Below, one piece after another: positions 36,665-43,999 of a DNA stretch of 64,000 nucleotides. The stretch lies in assembly GCF_035930445.1 (NCBI RefSeq), contig NZ_CP142394.1, positions 3,195,501-3,259,500 on the forward strand. The letters are read 5' to 3'. The notes below the pieces were generated by a model. That model was given only the letters and a program-made list of their open reading frames with translations, did not search any database and had not been told where the DNA came from. This DNA is from Sphingopyxis chilensis (lineage in GTDB: Bacteria; Pseudomonadota; Alphaproteobacteria; Sphingomonadales; Sphingomonadaceae). Numbering within the stretch: the first letter of the stretch is position 1; each line of letters starts with the position of its first letter. The position numbers and the translations under genes are program-made.

Positions 36665-37690
36665 TCATCCCACCATGAGCACGATCTTCCCCACATGCGC
36701 GCCCGCCTGCATCCGCATATGCGCGGCGGCGGCCTCGGCGAGCGGGAAGGCCTGGTCCATCGCGGGCTTCCACCCGCCTTCGGAGAGGCGCGGCCAGAGC
36801 GTGCAGTGGATTTCGTCGGCGAGCAGCGCCTTGAACTCGGCGCTGCGCGCGCGCAGCGTCGATCCGGTCATCGTCAGCCGGCGGCGCATCACCTGCGAAA
36901 TATCGATCTCGACCTTCGCGCCGCGCTGAAAGGCGATCGTCACATGGCGGCCGTCGTCGGCGAGGCATTCGATGTTGCGCGGCACATAGTCGCCGCCGAC
37001 CATGTCGAGCACGACGTCGACGCCGCGGCCAGCGGTGAAGGCCTTCACCGCCTCGACATAGTCCTCGCTCGAATAATCCACCGCGAGATCGGCGCCGAGC
37101 GCGGTCGCGGCGGCGCATTTCTCCGCGCTGCCGCAGGTCACGATCACCTTGATGTCGAACAATTTGCAAAGCCCGATCGCGGTCGTCCCGATCCCGCTCG
37201 TGCCGCCGTGGACCAGCACCGTCTCGCCCTCGCGCACATAGGCGCGCTCGAACAGATTGTGCCAGACGGTGAAGATGGTTTCGGGCAGCGCGGCTGCCTC
37301 CTGCATCGAAAAACCCTTCGGCACGGGCAGGCAGCTGCCCACCGGCGCGGTGCAATATTCGGCATAGCCGCCACCCGCGACGAGCGCACACACCGCCTGA
37401 CCCAAAAGCTCGGGATCGCCCCCCGGCCCGGCCGCGGCGATCGTCCCCGCGATTTCCAGCCCCGGCAGGTCCGACGCACCCGGCGGCGGCGGATAGAATC
37501 CCATGCGTTGCAGCACGTCGGGGCGGTTCACCCCCGCCGCGGCGACGCGGATCAACACCTCGCCCGGCCCCGGCTGCGGCACGGGCCGTACCGTCGGTTG
37601 CAAGACTTCGGGCCCGCCCGGCGCGCTGATGGCGATGGCGGTCATTTCTGCTGGCACGCTAGTCACTTCATTCCCCCACTGGTCCGTCAT
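36665..37690 (-). CDS. NAD(P)H quinone oxidoreductase, PIG3 family
   Basis: The 341-residue MDR protein carries GEVLIRVAAAGVNRPDVLQRMGFYPPPPGASDLPGLEIAG, the PIG3-like signature, and the nucleotide-binding VLVHGGTSGIGTTAIGLCKLF. The ATG at 37690 has CAGGGG upstream; a more typical family start MTAIAISAPGGPEVL lies 15 codons inside. It reduces quinones with NADPH. It follows the convention of a zinc-free MDR enzyme like the one at the window start, but the two are clearly different subfamilies. Confidence 0.92.
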   Translation of the reverse strand: MTDQWGNEVTSVPAEMTAIAISAPGGPEVLQPTVRPVPQPGPGEVLIRVAAAGVNRPDVLQRMGFYPPPPGASDLPGLEIAGTIAAAGPGGDPELLGQAVCALVAGGGYAEYCTAPVGSCLPVPKGFSMQEAAALPETIFTVWHNLFERAYVREGETVLVHGGTSGIGTTAIGLCKLFDIKVIVTCGSAEKCAAATALGADLAVDYSSEDYVEAVKAFTAGRGVDVVLDMVGGDYVPRNIECLADDGRHVTIAFQRGAKVEIDISQVMRRRLTMTGSTLRARSAEFKALLADEIHCTLWPRLSEGGWKPAMDQAFPLAEAAAAHMRMQAGAHVGKIVLMVG

Positions 37691-37781
37691 TCCGCACCCC
37701 TGCCCCGCCTTATTGACAGTGCGGCGACACGGGTCAACAGTCGCGCGCCGATATTGACGTTAGGGACCAGGAGGATACGCC

Positions 37782-37979
37782 ATGGACGATGACGACCTTC
37801 CCCGCCGCCGCGACGATGTTCTGGCGGCGCTGATCAAACAGCCGCTCGACCCGCTGTCGGTCGACGAACTGGGCGAGCGCATCGAAATCCTCGAAGCCGA
37901 GATCGAACGTGTGAAGGCGCACCGTAGCGCCGCGACGAGCCAGAAGGCCGCGGCGGAGGCGCTGTTCCGGAAGGGTTAG
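37782..37979 (+). CDS. DUF1192-family protein
   Basis: The 65-residue product has AGGAGG upstream of the ATG. The sequence matches DUF1192: an acidic start, then LIKQPLDPLSVDELGERIEILEAEIERVKA, a short coiled coil, and a charged tail. The family is small, alphaproteobacterial and uncharacterised. It is divergent from the quinone oxidoreductase gene. Confidence 0.85.
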   Translation: MDDDDLPRRRDDVLAALIKQPLDPLSVDELGERIEILEAEIERVKAHRSAATSQKAAAEALFRKG

Positions 37980-38027
37980 CGCGCACGCCCGATGCACGCG
38001 CCCCTTATCCATTTGCCCTGGATCGTC

Positions 38028-39500
38028 TTACTCCGCCTCGGTGCTGAGCCCCAATTCGGGAATACCGATCGAGCGGCGCCCGCCGAAATCGGCGCGCACG
38101 ACGATCACCCCCTGCTTTTCCATATATTCGACCAGCCGCCGGATGCGTCCGGGCGAGCGGCTGCCATAGGCGCGGCCGAGGACGTCATCGTCGGGGCAGG
38201 GTTCGCCATCCATCGCGGCGCGCGCGATCTGGAGGAAGGGGGCGAACATGTCGTGCGGCAGCCGGTCGGCGACGATCAGCGCCTCGCGCCAGCGCGGCTC
38301 GGACGGATCGAACACCCCGCCCTTGGCAAGCGCGAAGCGGCGGCGAAAGGCGGCAAGGTCGAGCGGCACCTTCTTCAGCTTCTGCATCCGGCAGCGCACC
38401 GAAAAATCCTGATAGAGGAAGGATTCGGGCTGAAAGGCGCAGTCGGGGTCGGACAACATCTCTTCGAGCGTCGCGATCACCACCGCGTCGCTCTGCTCGG
38501 CCTCCTCGACCGCCTCGAGAATATCGAGCACCGGCGGCGCATCGACATCCTCGTGCAGCCCTTCGCTCGCCGCGATCCGCTGCAGGACCTCGCTCGCCGC
38601 CACCGGTTCGGGTTCGGGCGCAAAGACGCGCGGCGCCGCGGGCGCCTCCAGCTCGGTGAACAGCATCGAGCGCATATCGTCGCCGTCCGCTTGCGGCAGC
38701 GGCATCAGGCCGTGCGTGCCGAGGCGCGTCGATGTCTGCGTCGCACCGATCCGCACCGCGATCGGCCGGCGGGAGATCGCGGGGCCGAGCCCCAGGAAAT
38801 GTCCGCGTTCGAGGTCGCGGATCGCCTCGGCCTGCCGCCGCTCCATGCCGAGCAGGTCGGCGGCGCGCGCCATGTCGATGTCGAGGAAGGTGCGCCCCAT
38901 CAGGAAATTGCTCGCCTCGGCGGCGACATTCTTGGCGAGCTTCGCCAACCGCTGCGTCGCGATCGCCCCGGCCAAACCACGTTTACGCCCCCGGCACATC
39001 AAATTGGTCATCGCGCCAAGGCTCGCGCGGCGCACGGTATCGGACACATCGCCCGCGACGCTCGGCGCGAACATCTGCGCCTCGTCGACCACGACCAGCG
39101 CGGGAAACCAATGCTCGCGCGGCGCATCGAACAGCGCATTGAGGAACGCCGCGGCGCAGGTCATCTGCGCCTCGATGTCGAGCGACTCCAGACTGAGAAT
39201 GATCGACGCACGATGTTCGCGGATGCGCGCGCCCATCGCCGCGATCTCGCGCTCGTTATAGTCGCCGCCGTTGATCACGACATGGGTATAGGCATCGGCA
39301 AGGGTGACGAAATCGCCCTCGGGATCGATCACGATCTGCTGCACCAGCGCGGCGCTTTCCTCGAGGATACGGCGGAGGAGATGCGACTTGCCCGACCCCG
39401 AATTGCCCTGGACAAGCAGCCGCGTCGCGAGCAGTTCCTGCACGTCGATGCGCACGCCCTGCCCCGCAGTGTCGGTCCCGATGTCGATGCTGGTCTTCAC
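38028..39500 (-). CDS. HerA-like/DUF87 ATP-binding protein
   Basis: From the GTG at 39500 the product is 490 residues. Walker A is LLVQGNSGSGKSHLLRRIL, Walker B is FPALVVVDEAQMF, and an arginine-finger-like region is LMCRGRKRGLAGAIATQRLAKL; this is the VirB4/HerA-type P-loop. An Asp/Glu-rich, proline-containing linker leads to a C-terminal winged-helix-like domain (SPGRIRRLVEYMEKQGVIVV). HerA proteins translocate DNA with NurA, but no NurA is visible here. An ATG at 39611 lies in the next gene's start, making the GTG preferable. Confidence 0.82.
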   Translation of the reverse strand: MKTSIDIGTDTAGQGVRIDVQELLATRLLVQGNSGSGKSHLLRRILEESAALVQQIVIDPEGDFVTLADAYTHVVINGGDYNEREIAAMGARIREHRASIILSLESLDIEAQMTCAAAFLNALFDAPREHWFPALVVVDEAQMFAPSVAGDVSDTVRRASLGAMTNLMCRGRKRGLAGAIATQRLAKLAKNVAAEASNFLMGRTFLDIDMARAADLLGMERRQAEAIRDLERGHFLGLGPAISRRPIAVRIGATQTSTRLGTHGLMPLPQADGDDMRSMLFTELEAPAAPRVFAPEPEPVAASEVLQRIAASEGLHEDVDAPPVLDILEAVEEAEQSDAVVIATLEEMLSDPDCAFQPESFLYQDFSVRCRMQKLKKVPLDLAAFRRRFALAKGGVFDPSEPRWREALIVADRLPHDMFAPFLQIARAAMDGEPCPDDDVLGRAYGSRSPGRIRRLVEYMEKQGVIVVRADFGGRRSIGIPELGLSTEAE

Positions 39501-39609
39501 GGACGCCGCCCTATCGGGGCGCTCGGGCAAAGACAACCGGGCGGGTTTCGGGTCGGCGGATTCTGTCGCGCGACCTTGCCAAGCGGCACGAACCGGCCGA
39601 AAGCGTGGC

Positions 39610-39864
39610 ATGGATTTCGACGACCTGCTCCGCCGCTACTTCGGCACCGCCGACATCGCGGCGATCCACCCCCAAGCGCATGCTGCGGGCACCGAACGCA
39701 TGCGCGTCGATTTCGGCCTCGAAACCAACCCCGGCCGCCGCTTCGCGCTGTGGGCGCTGATGTACATGCTCGGCGTCGCGCCCGACCTCGATATCGCGTT
39801 CAAGGATGAAGAGGAGCGAAACACAGCGCGCGACTTCATGGATATGGTCGACCGAGCGGGGTAA
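39610..39864 (+). CDS. hypothetical small protein
   Basis: The 84-residue product starts at the ATG in GGCATGGATTTCG. It is soluble and acidic, with MDFDDLLRRYFGTADIAAIHPQ and FALWALMYMLGVAPDLDIAF. It is divergent from the HerA-like gene by about 110 bases. No family is recognised. The codon-position bias is like the neighbours', which supports coding. Confidence 0.6.
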   Translation: MDFDDLLRRYFGTADIAAIHPQAHAAGTERMRVDFGLETNPGRRFALWALMYMLGVAPDLDIAFKDEEERNTARDFMDMVDRAG

Positions 39865-39942
39865 GATGACGACGGCTTTCGACCAATTGCGGCCGTATGC
39901 GCGATCTGACATACTTCGCGAAACATTGGTGGAGCGTCGCAG

Positions 39943-40152
39943 ATGAATTTTCTCGAGCGAGCGGAATTATTTCTGGCAGGAATGTTCTTGTCGCTGGGCT
40001 TGGTTCATTTTGAAGTTGTAAATGATTTGGATCAGGCAGCTTTCTGGGTGACGGGCACAATGATCAGTTGCTGGGGAATTGGCGCGCTGCTTAAGCACCG
40101 TGAAAAGACCCTCGGCCCTTCAGTTAACTTCGACGATGCGAAGGGTCGCTGA
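39943..40152 (+). CDS. hypothetical small membrane protein in an AT-richer stretch
   Basis: The 69-residue product has two hydrophobic segments (AELFLAGMFLSLGLVHF and AAFWVTGTMISCWGIGALL). Codons such as AAT, TTT, ATT and GTT are far more common than elsewhere in the window. The ATG follows CGTCGCAG with no strong ribosome-binding site. It could be real and foreign, or a remnant. Confidence 0.45.
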   Translation: MNFLERAELFLAGMFLSLGLVHFEVVNDLDQAAFWVTGTMISCWGIGALLKHREKTLGPSVNFDDAKGR

Positions 40153-40535
40153 TTGTATCTGGGGCTTATGTCCACTCTCCACCCCATAGCCGCTGTTCAG
40201 CGCGGGCAAAAAATCGCTGTCCTACATTATCCTGCCAGCATAACCTCGCTGCCATCATGCCGGCGTCCATCCTTTTCCGAAATGCAACCTCGCCTTGCCG
40301 GAACCCGCCACGGGTATCATTTTACCGGAGGGGAATATGAACTTTGACAACTTCGGAATAAAATTGCGCGAGCGCGATCCCGTTCGCCAACGCCCCGTTA
40401 ACCACACCACAACTCCGTCATCGTAATTTCACAAAGCCATCCGCTTTTCCCTTGCGGTGGGGCGGCGGCATCGCCACGTTGCATTTCTAAGGGGGCCGCT
40501 CTCCCCGGCCTGGTCCCCGCAAGGAGATGAAGACC
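40153..40535. other. 383-base gene-poor stretch before clpA
   Basis: No convincing long gene is seen. The base composition is closer to even than in the rest of the window up to about 40440, and it recovers to G/C-rich before clpA. It holds one short frame with a good ribosome-binding site (40337-40426) and ends with AAGGAG ahead of the clpA ATG. The clpS gene, often upstream of clpA, is not here. Confidence 0.6.
40337..40426 (+). CDS. possible 29-residue peptide
   Basis: A 30-codon frame starts MNFDNFGIKLRERDPVRQR and ends in TAA. GGAGGGGA lies directly upstream of its ATG at a normal distance, which is stronger than for the adjacent 69-residue gene. Composition is AT-rich at the start. It may be a leader peptide or chance. 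Confidence 0.3.
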   Translation: MNFDNFGIKLRERDPVRQRPVNHTTTPSS

Positions 40536-42875
40536 ATGCCGTCCTTTTCGGAAAGCCTCGAAAAGACTCTACACAATGCGTTGAAGGCCGCTTCCGAGCG
40601 CCATCACGAATATGCGACGCTCGAGCATCTGCTCTTCGCGCTGATCGACGACGATCATGCCGCCGAAGTGATGCGCGCCTGCGGCGTTGCGCTCGACGAC
40701 CTGCAATCGGCGGTCGTCCATTATCTCGACACCGAACTCGACAGCCTGAAGGTCGAGGGGCACAGCGATCCGTCGCCCACGTCGGGCTTCCAGCGCGTCG
40801 TCCAGCGCGCGATCCTGCACGTCCAGTCGTCGGGCAAGGATGAAGTGACGGGCGCCAACGTCCTCGTCGCGCTCTTCTCCGAACGCGAAAGCTATGCCGT
40901 CTATTTCCTGCAGCAGCAGGATCTGACGCGCCTCGACGCGGTTTCCTATCTCAGCCACGGCGTCGGCAAGGGCGGCAAGCCCTCGCCGCAGGCCGAGCCC
41001 GAGGAAAAGGAAGAGGCAAAGGAAAAGGAGGGCGGCAAATCCAAGAAGGAAACCGCGCTCGATCAGTTCACCGTCAACCTCAACGAAAAGGCGAAGATCG
41101 GCAAGGTCGACCCGCTGATCGGCCGCAATGCCGAGGTCGATCGCACGATCCAGATCCTCTGCCGCCGGTCGAAGAACAACCCGCTCTATGTCGGCGATCC
41201 CGGCGTCGGCAAGACCGCGATAGCCGAGGGCCTCGCGCGCAAGATCATCGAGGGCGACGTGCCCGAGGTGCTGCTGCCTGCGGTCATCTATTCGCTCGAC
41301 ATGGGCGCGCTGCTCGCGGGAACGCGCTATCGCGGCGACTTCGAGGAACGGCTGAAACAGGTCGTGACCGAGCTCGAAGGGCTGCCGCACGCGATCCTGT
41401 TCATCGACGAAATCCACACCGTCATCGGTGCGGGCGCGACGAGCGGCGGTGCGATGGACGCATCGAACCTGCTCAAGCCCGCGCTGTCGGGCGGGGTGAT
41501 CCGCTGCATCGGCTCGACGACGTACAAGGAGTTCCGCAACCATTTCGAAAAGGACCGCGCGCTGCTGCGCCGCTTCCAGAAGATCGACGTGGTCGAACCG
41601 ACGCTGGAGGACACCAAGAAAATCCTCGCCGGGCTGCGCAGCGCGTTCGAGGCGCATCACCAGGTGCGCTACACCCCCGACGCGATCAATGCCGCGGTCG
41701 ACCTGTCGGCGCGCTATATCAATGATCGCAAATTGCCCGACAAGGCGATCGACGTGATCGACGAGGTCGGCGCGATGCAGATGCTTGTTGCCCCGTCGAA
41801 GCGCAAGAAGACGATCACCGCCAAGGAGATCGAGGCCGTGATCGCGACGATGGCGCGCATCCCGCCCAAGTCGGTGTCGACCGACGACAAGGCGACGCTC
41901 GCCAGCCTCGAAACCGACCTGAAGCGCGTCGTCTTTGGCCAGAACACCGCGATCGAGGTGCTGTCGTCGGCGATCAAGCTGAGCCGCGCGGGCCTGCGCG
42001 ATCCCGAAAAGCCGATCGGCAACTATCTGTTCAGCGGCCCGACCGGCGTCGGCAAGACCGAGGTTGCGAAGCAGCTCGCGTCGATCATGGGCATCCCGCT
42101 CCAGCGTTTCGACATGAGCGAATATATGGAACGCCACTCGGTCAGCCGCCTGATCGGTGCGCCGCCGGGCTATGTCGGTTATGATCAGGGCGGCCTGCTC
42201 ACCGATGCGATCGACCAGAACCCGCATTGCGTGCTGCTGCTCGACGAGATCGAAAAGGCGCATCCCGACCTGTTCAACATCCTCTTGCAGGTGATGGACA
42301 ACGGCCGCCTGACCGATCATCACGGCAAGACGGTCGACTTCCGCAACGTCATCCTGATCATGACGACCAATGCGGGCGCCAGCGACATGGCGCGCGAATC
42401 GATCGGCTTCGGCCAGTCGACGCGCGAGGATGTGCAGGAAGAGGCGGTGAAGCGCATGTTCACCCCCGAATTCCGCAACCGCCTCGATGCGATCGTCCCG
42501 TTCGGCTACCTGCCGCCCGAAGTGGTCGCGCGCGTCGTCGACAAGTTCATCCTCGAACTCGAGCTGCAGCTTGCCGACCGCAACGTCCATATCCAGCTCG
42601 ACGATGCGGCGCGCGAATGGCTGACCGGCAAGGGCTATGACAAGCTGTATGGCGCGCGCCCGATGGGCCGTTTGATCCAGGAAAAGATCAAGCAGCCGCT
42701 CGCCGAGGAACTGCTCTTCGGCAAGCTCGTCCATGGCGGCGAGGTCAAGGTGAAGATGAAGACCGGCGAAGACGCCCATGTCGGCAATCCGCTCGCCTTC
42801 GAAATCACCCCCGCCGCGCCCAAGGCCGGCAAGGGCAAACCGAAGGCCGACAAGGCGAAGAAGGCGGCGGAGTAA
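40536..42875 (+). CDS. clpA: ATP-dependent Clp protease ATP-binding subunit ClpA
   Basis: The product is 779 residues. The ATG at 40536 is preferred: AAGGAG at 40521-40526 is nine bases before it, whereas the ATG at 40527 has no spacer. It has the Clp N-domain (SLEKTLHNALKAASERHHEYATLEHLL), a lysine/glutamate-rich linker, a first AAA+ module with Walker A GDPGVGKT (residues 220-227) and a second with GPTGVGKT (501-508). MSEYMERHSVSRLIGAPPGYVG is present. It unfolds substrates for ClpP. The lysine-rich C-terminus is typical. Confidence 0.96.
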   Translation: MPSFSESLEKTLHNALKAASERHHEYATLEHLLFALIDDDHAAEVMRACGVALDDLQSAVVHYLDTELDSLKVEGHSDPSPTSGFQRVVQRAILHVQSSGKDEVTGANVLVALFSERESYAVYFLQQQDLTRLDAVSYLSHGVGKGGKPSPQAEPEEKEEAKEKEGGKSKKETALDQFTVNLNEKAKIGKVDPLIGRNAEVDRTIQILCRRSKNNPLYVGDPGVGKTAIAEGLARKIIEGDVPEVLLPAVIYSLDMGALLAGTRYRGDFEERLKQVVTELEGLPHAILFIDEIHTVIGAGATSGGAMDASNLLKPALSGGVIRCIGSTTYKEFRNHFEKDRALLRRFQKIDVVEPTLEDTKKILAGLRSAFEAHHQVRYTPDAINAAVDLSARYINDRKLPDKAIDVIDEVGAMQMLVAPSKRKKTITAKEIEAVIATMARIPPKSVSTDDKATLASLETDLKRVVFGQNTAIEVLSSAIKLSRAGLRDPEKPIGNYLFSGPTGVGKTEVAKQLASIMGIPLQRFDMSEYMERHSVSRLIGAPPGYVGYDQGGLLTDAIDQNPHCVLLLDEIEKAHPDLFNILLQVMDNGRLTDHHGKTVDFRNVILIMTTNAGASDMARESIGFGQSTREDVQEEAVKRMFTPEFRNRLDAIVPFGYLPPEVVARVVDKFILELELQLADRNVHIQLDDAAREWLTGKGYDKLYGARPMGRLIQEKIKQPLAEELLFGKLVHGGEVKVKMKTGEDAHVGNPLAFEITPAAPKAGKGKPKADKAKKAAE

Positions 42876-42884
42876 CACCTGCGG

Positions 42885-42906
42885 CCCCTCCCGCTTGCGG
42901 GAGGGG
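42885..42906 (+). terminator. hairpin after clpA
   Basis: CCCCTCCCGC and GCGGGAGGGG form a perfect stem with a TT loop, nine bases after the clpA stop. It lacks a run of T, so it may be a repeat-type hairpin that slows or ends transcription rather than a classic intrinsic terminator. The same unit recurs at 55122-55147. Confidence 0.5.
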
Positions 42907-42951
42907 CTTACTCCCCTCGCAATCCGGCGCCACATCGCCTATATCATCCCC

Positions 42952-43791
42952 ATGTACGACTATGTCTCCGTAACCACCGCCGACGCCGGCTCGCCCACCC
43001 CCGTGCGCGATGGCACGATCAAGCTCCACGACGCGGCGGGCTTTGACGGTATGCGCAAGGCGGGGCGGCTGTCGGCCGAAATCCTCGACGCGCTCGTCCC
43101 CTTCGTCCAGCCGGGCGTGACCACCGCCGCGATCGACGACCTCGTCCGCACGATGATGCTCGACGGCGGCGGCATCCCCGCGACTTTGGGCTATCGCGGC
43201 TTCACGCACAGCTGCTGCACCAGCATCAACCATGTCGTCTGCCACGGCATCCCCGACGACAAGCCGCTGCGCGAAGGCGATATCGTCAACATCGACGTGA
43301 CCAGCATCGTCGACGGCTGGCACGGCGACACCAGCCGCATGTATCTGGTCGGCGATGTCCCGATCAAGGCGAAGCGGCTCGTCGAAGTGACTTACGAATG
43401 CCTGATGCTCGGGATCGAGCAGGCGAAGCCCGGCAACCGCATGGGCGACGTCGCGCATGCGATCCAGACCCATGCCGAGCGCCACCGCTATTCGGTCGTC
43501 CGCGATTTCTGCGGTCACGGGCTGGGGCAGATGTTCCACGACGCCCCCGAAGTCGTCCACGCCGGCCGCCCCGGCACCGGGCCCGAGCTTCGCCCCGGCA
43601 TGTTCTTCACGATCGAGCCGATGATCAACACCGGCAAATATGCCGTGAAGATGCTCAATGACGGCTGGACTGCGGTGACGCGCGATCGCTCGCTATCGGC
43701 GCAGTTCGAGCACAGCATCGGGATCACCGAGGACGGCTGCGAGATTTTCACGGCGAGCCCGACGGGTCTGAACGCCCCGCCTTGGGCCTGA
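42952..43791 (+). CDS. map: type I methionine aminopeptidase
   Basis: The 279-residue product starts at the ATG at 42952; the longer frame runs into clpA. It has the dinuclear metal ligands in the right order: NIDVTSIVDGWHGDTSRMY (Asp, Asp), FCGHGLGQMFHDAPEV (His), FFTIEPMIN (Glu) and QFEHSIGI-type QFEHSIGITEDG (Glu region). It removes the initiator methionine from new proteins. The short N-terminal extension MYDYVSVTTADAG is a common form in alphaproteobacteria. Confidence 0.95.
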   Translation: MYDYVSVTTADAGSPTPVRDGTIKLHDAAGFDGMRKAGRLSAEILDALVPFVQPGVTTAAIDDLVRTMMLDGGGIPATLGYRGFTHSCCTSINHVVCHGIPDDKPLREGDIVNIDVTSIVDGWHGDTSRMYLVGDVPIKAKRLVEVTYECLMLGIEQAKPGNRMGDVAHAIQTHAERHRYSVVRDFCGHGLGQMFHDAPEVVHAGRPGTGPELRPGMFFTIEPMINTGKYAVKMLNDGWTAVTRDRSLSAQFEHSIGITEDGCEIFTASPTGLNAPPWA

Positions 43792-43813
43792 TCGGTATTA
43801 GTGATTCCCATTT

Positions 43814-43900
43814 CGCCATCCCGGACTTGATCCGGGATCCATGACTTCCAGCGCGGTACCGGCCCGCGTGGACCCCGGATCAAGTCCGGGGTGACGATGG
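43814..43900. repeat. palindromic repeat (CCGGACTTGATCCGG type)
   Basis: A left arm at 43820-43841 (CCCGGACTTGATCCGGGATCC) pairs with a right arm at 43870-43893 (GGACCCCGGATCAAGTCCGG and onward). This is a long inverted repeat in the gap between map and the PQQ dehydrogenase. This sequence class is widely dispersed in sphingomonads and related bacteria. Confidence 0.75.
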
Positions 43901-43959
43901 GAGAGCCCCATCCGCGCCCCTCATATTCCCCTTGCACCCACGCCCCTTCGGGCGCAGTC

Positions 43960-43975
43960 TTGACGTTAACGTCAA
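43960..43975. promoter_or_regulatory. TTGACGTTAACGTCAA palindrome upstream of the PQQ dehydrogenase
   Basis: A perfect 16-base palindrome lies 24 bases upstream of the dehydrogenase ATG. The left half doubles as a consensus -35 (TTGACG). It shares TTNACGTNAACGTCAA with the palindrome upstream of etfB. A MerR/LiuR-type activator or a TetR-type repressor could bind it. Confidence 0.6.
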
Positions 43976-43999
43976 CGATAGGCGTACAGGGAGAGCGAG

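Noticed and set aside
40153..40347. 64-codon frame before clpA
   Set aside because: It starts at TTG with no ribosome-binding site, and its product looks random.
40569..42935. 788-codon minus-strand frame opposite clpA
   Set aside because: clpA is unmistakable; the antisense product has no recognisable domain.
43801..43999. Possible CRISPR-like or attachment site between map and the PQQ dehydrogenase
   Set aside because: Only one inverted repeat pair and one short palindrome are present, with no spaced direct repeats and no integrase.
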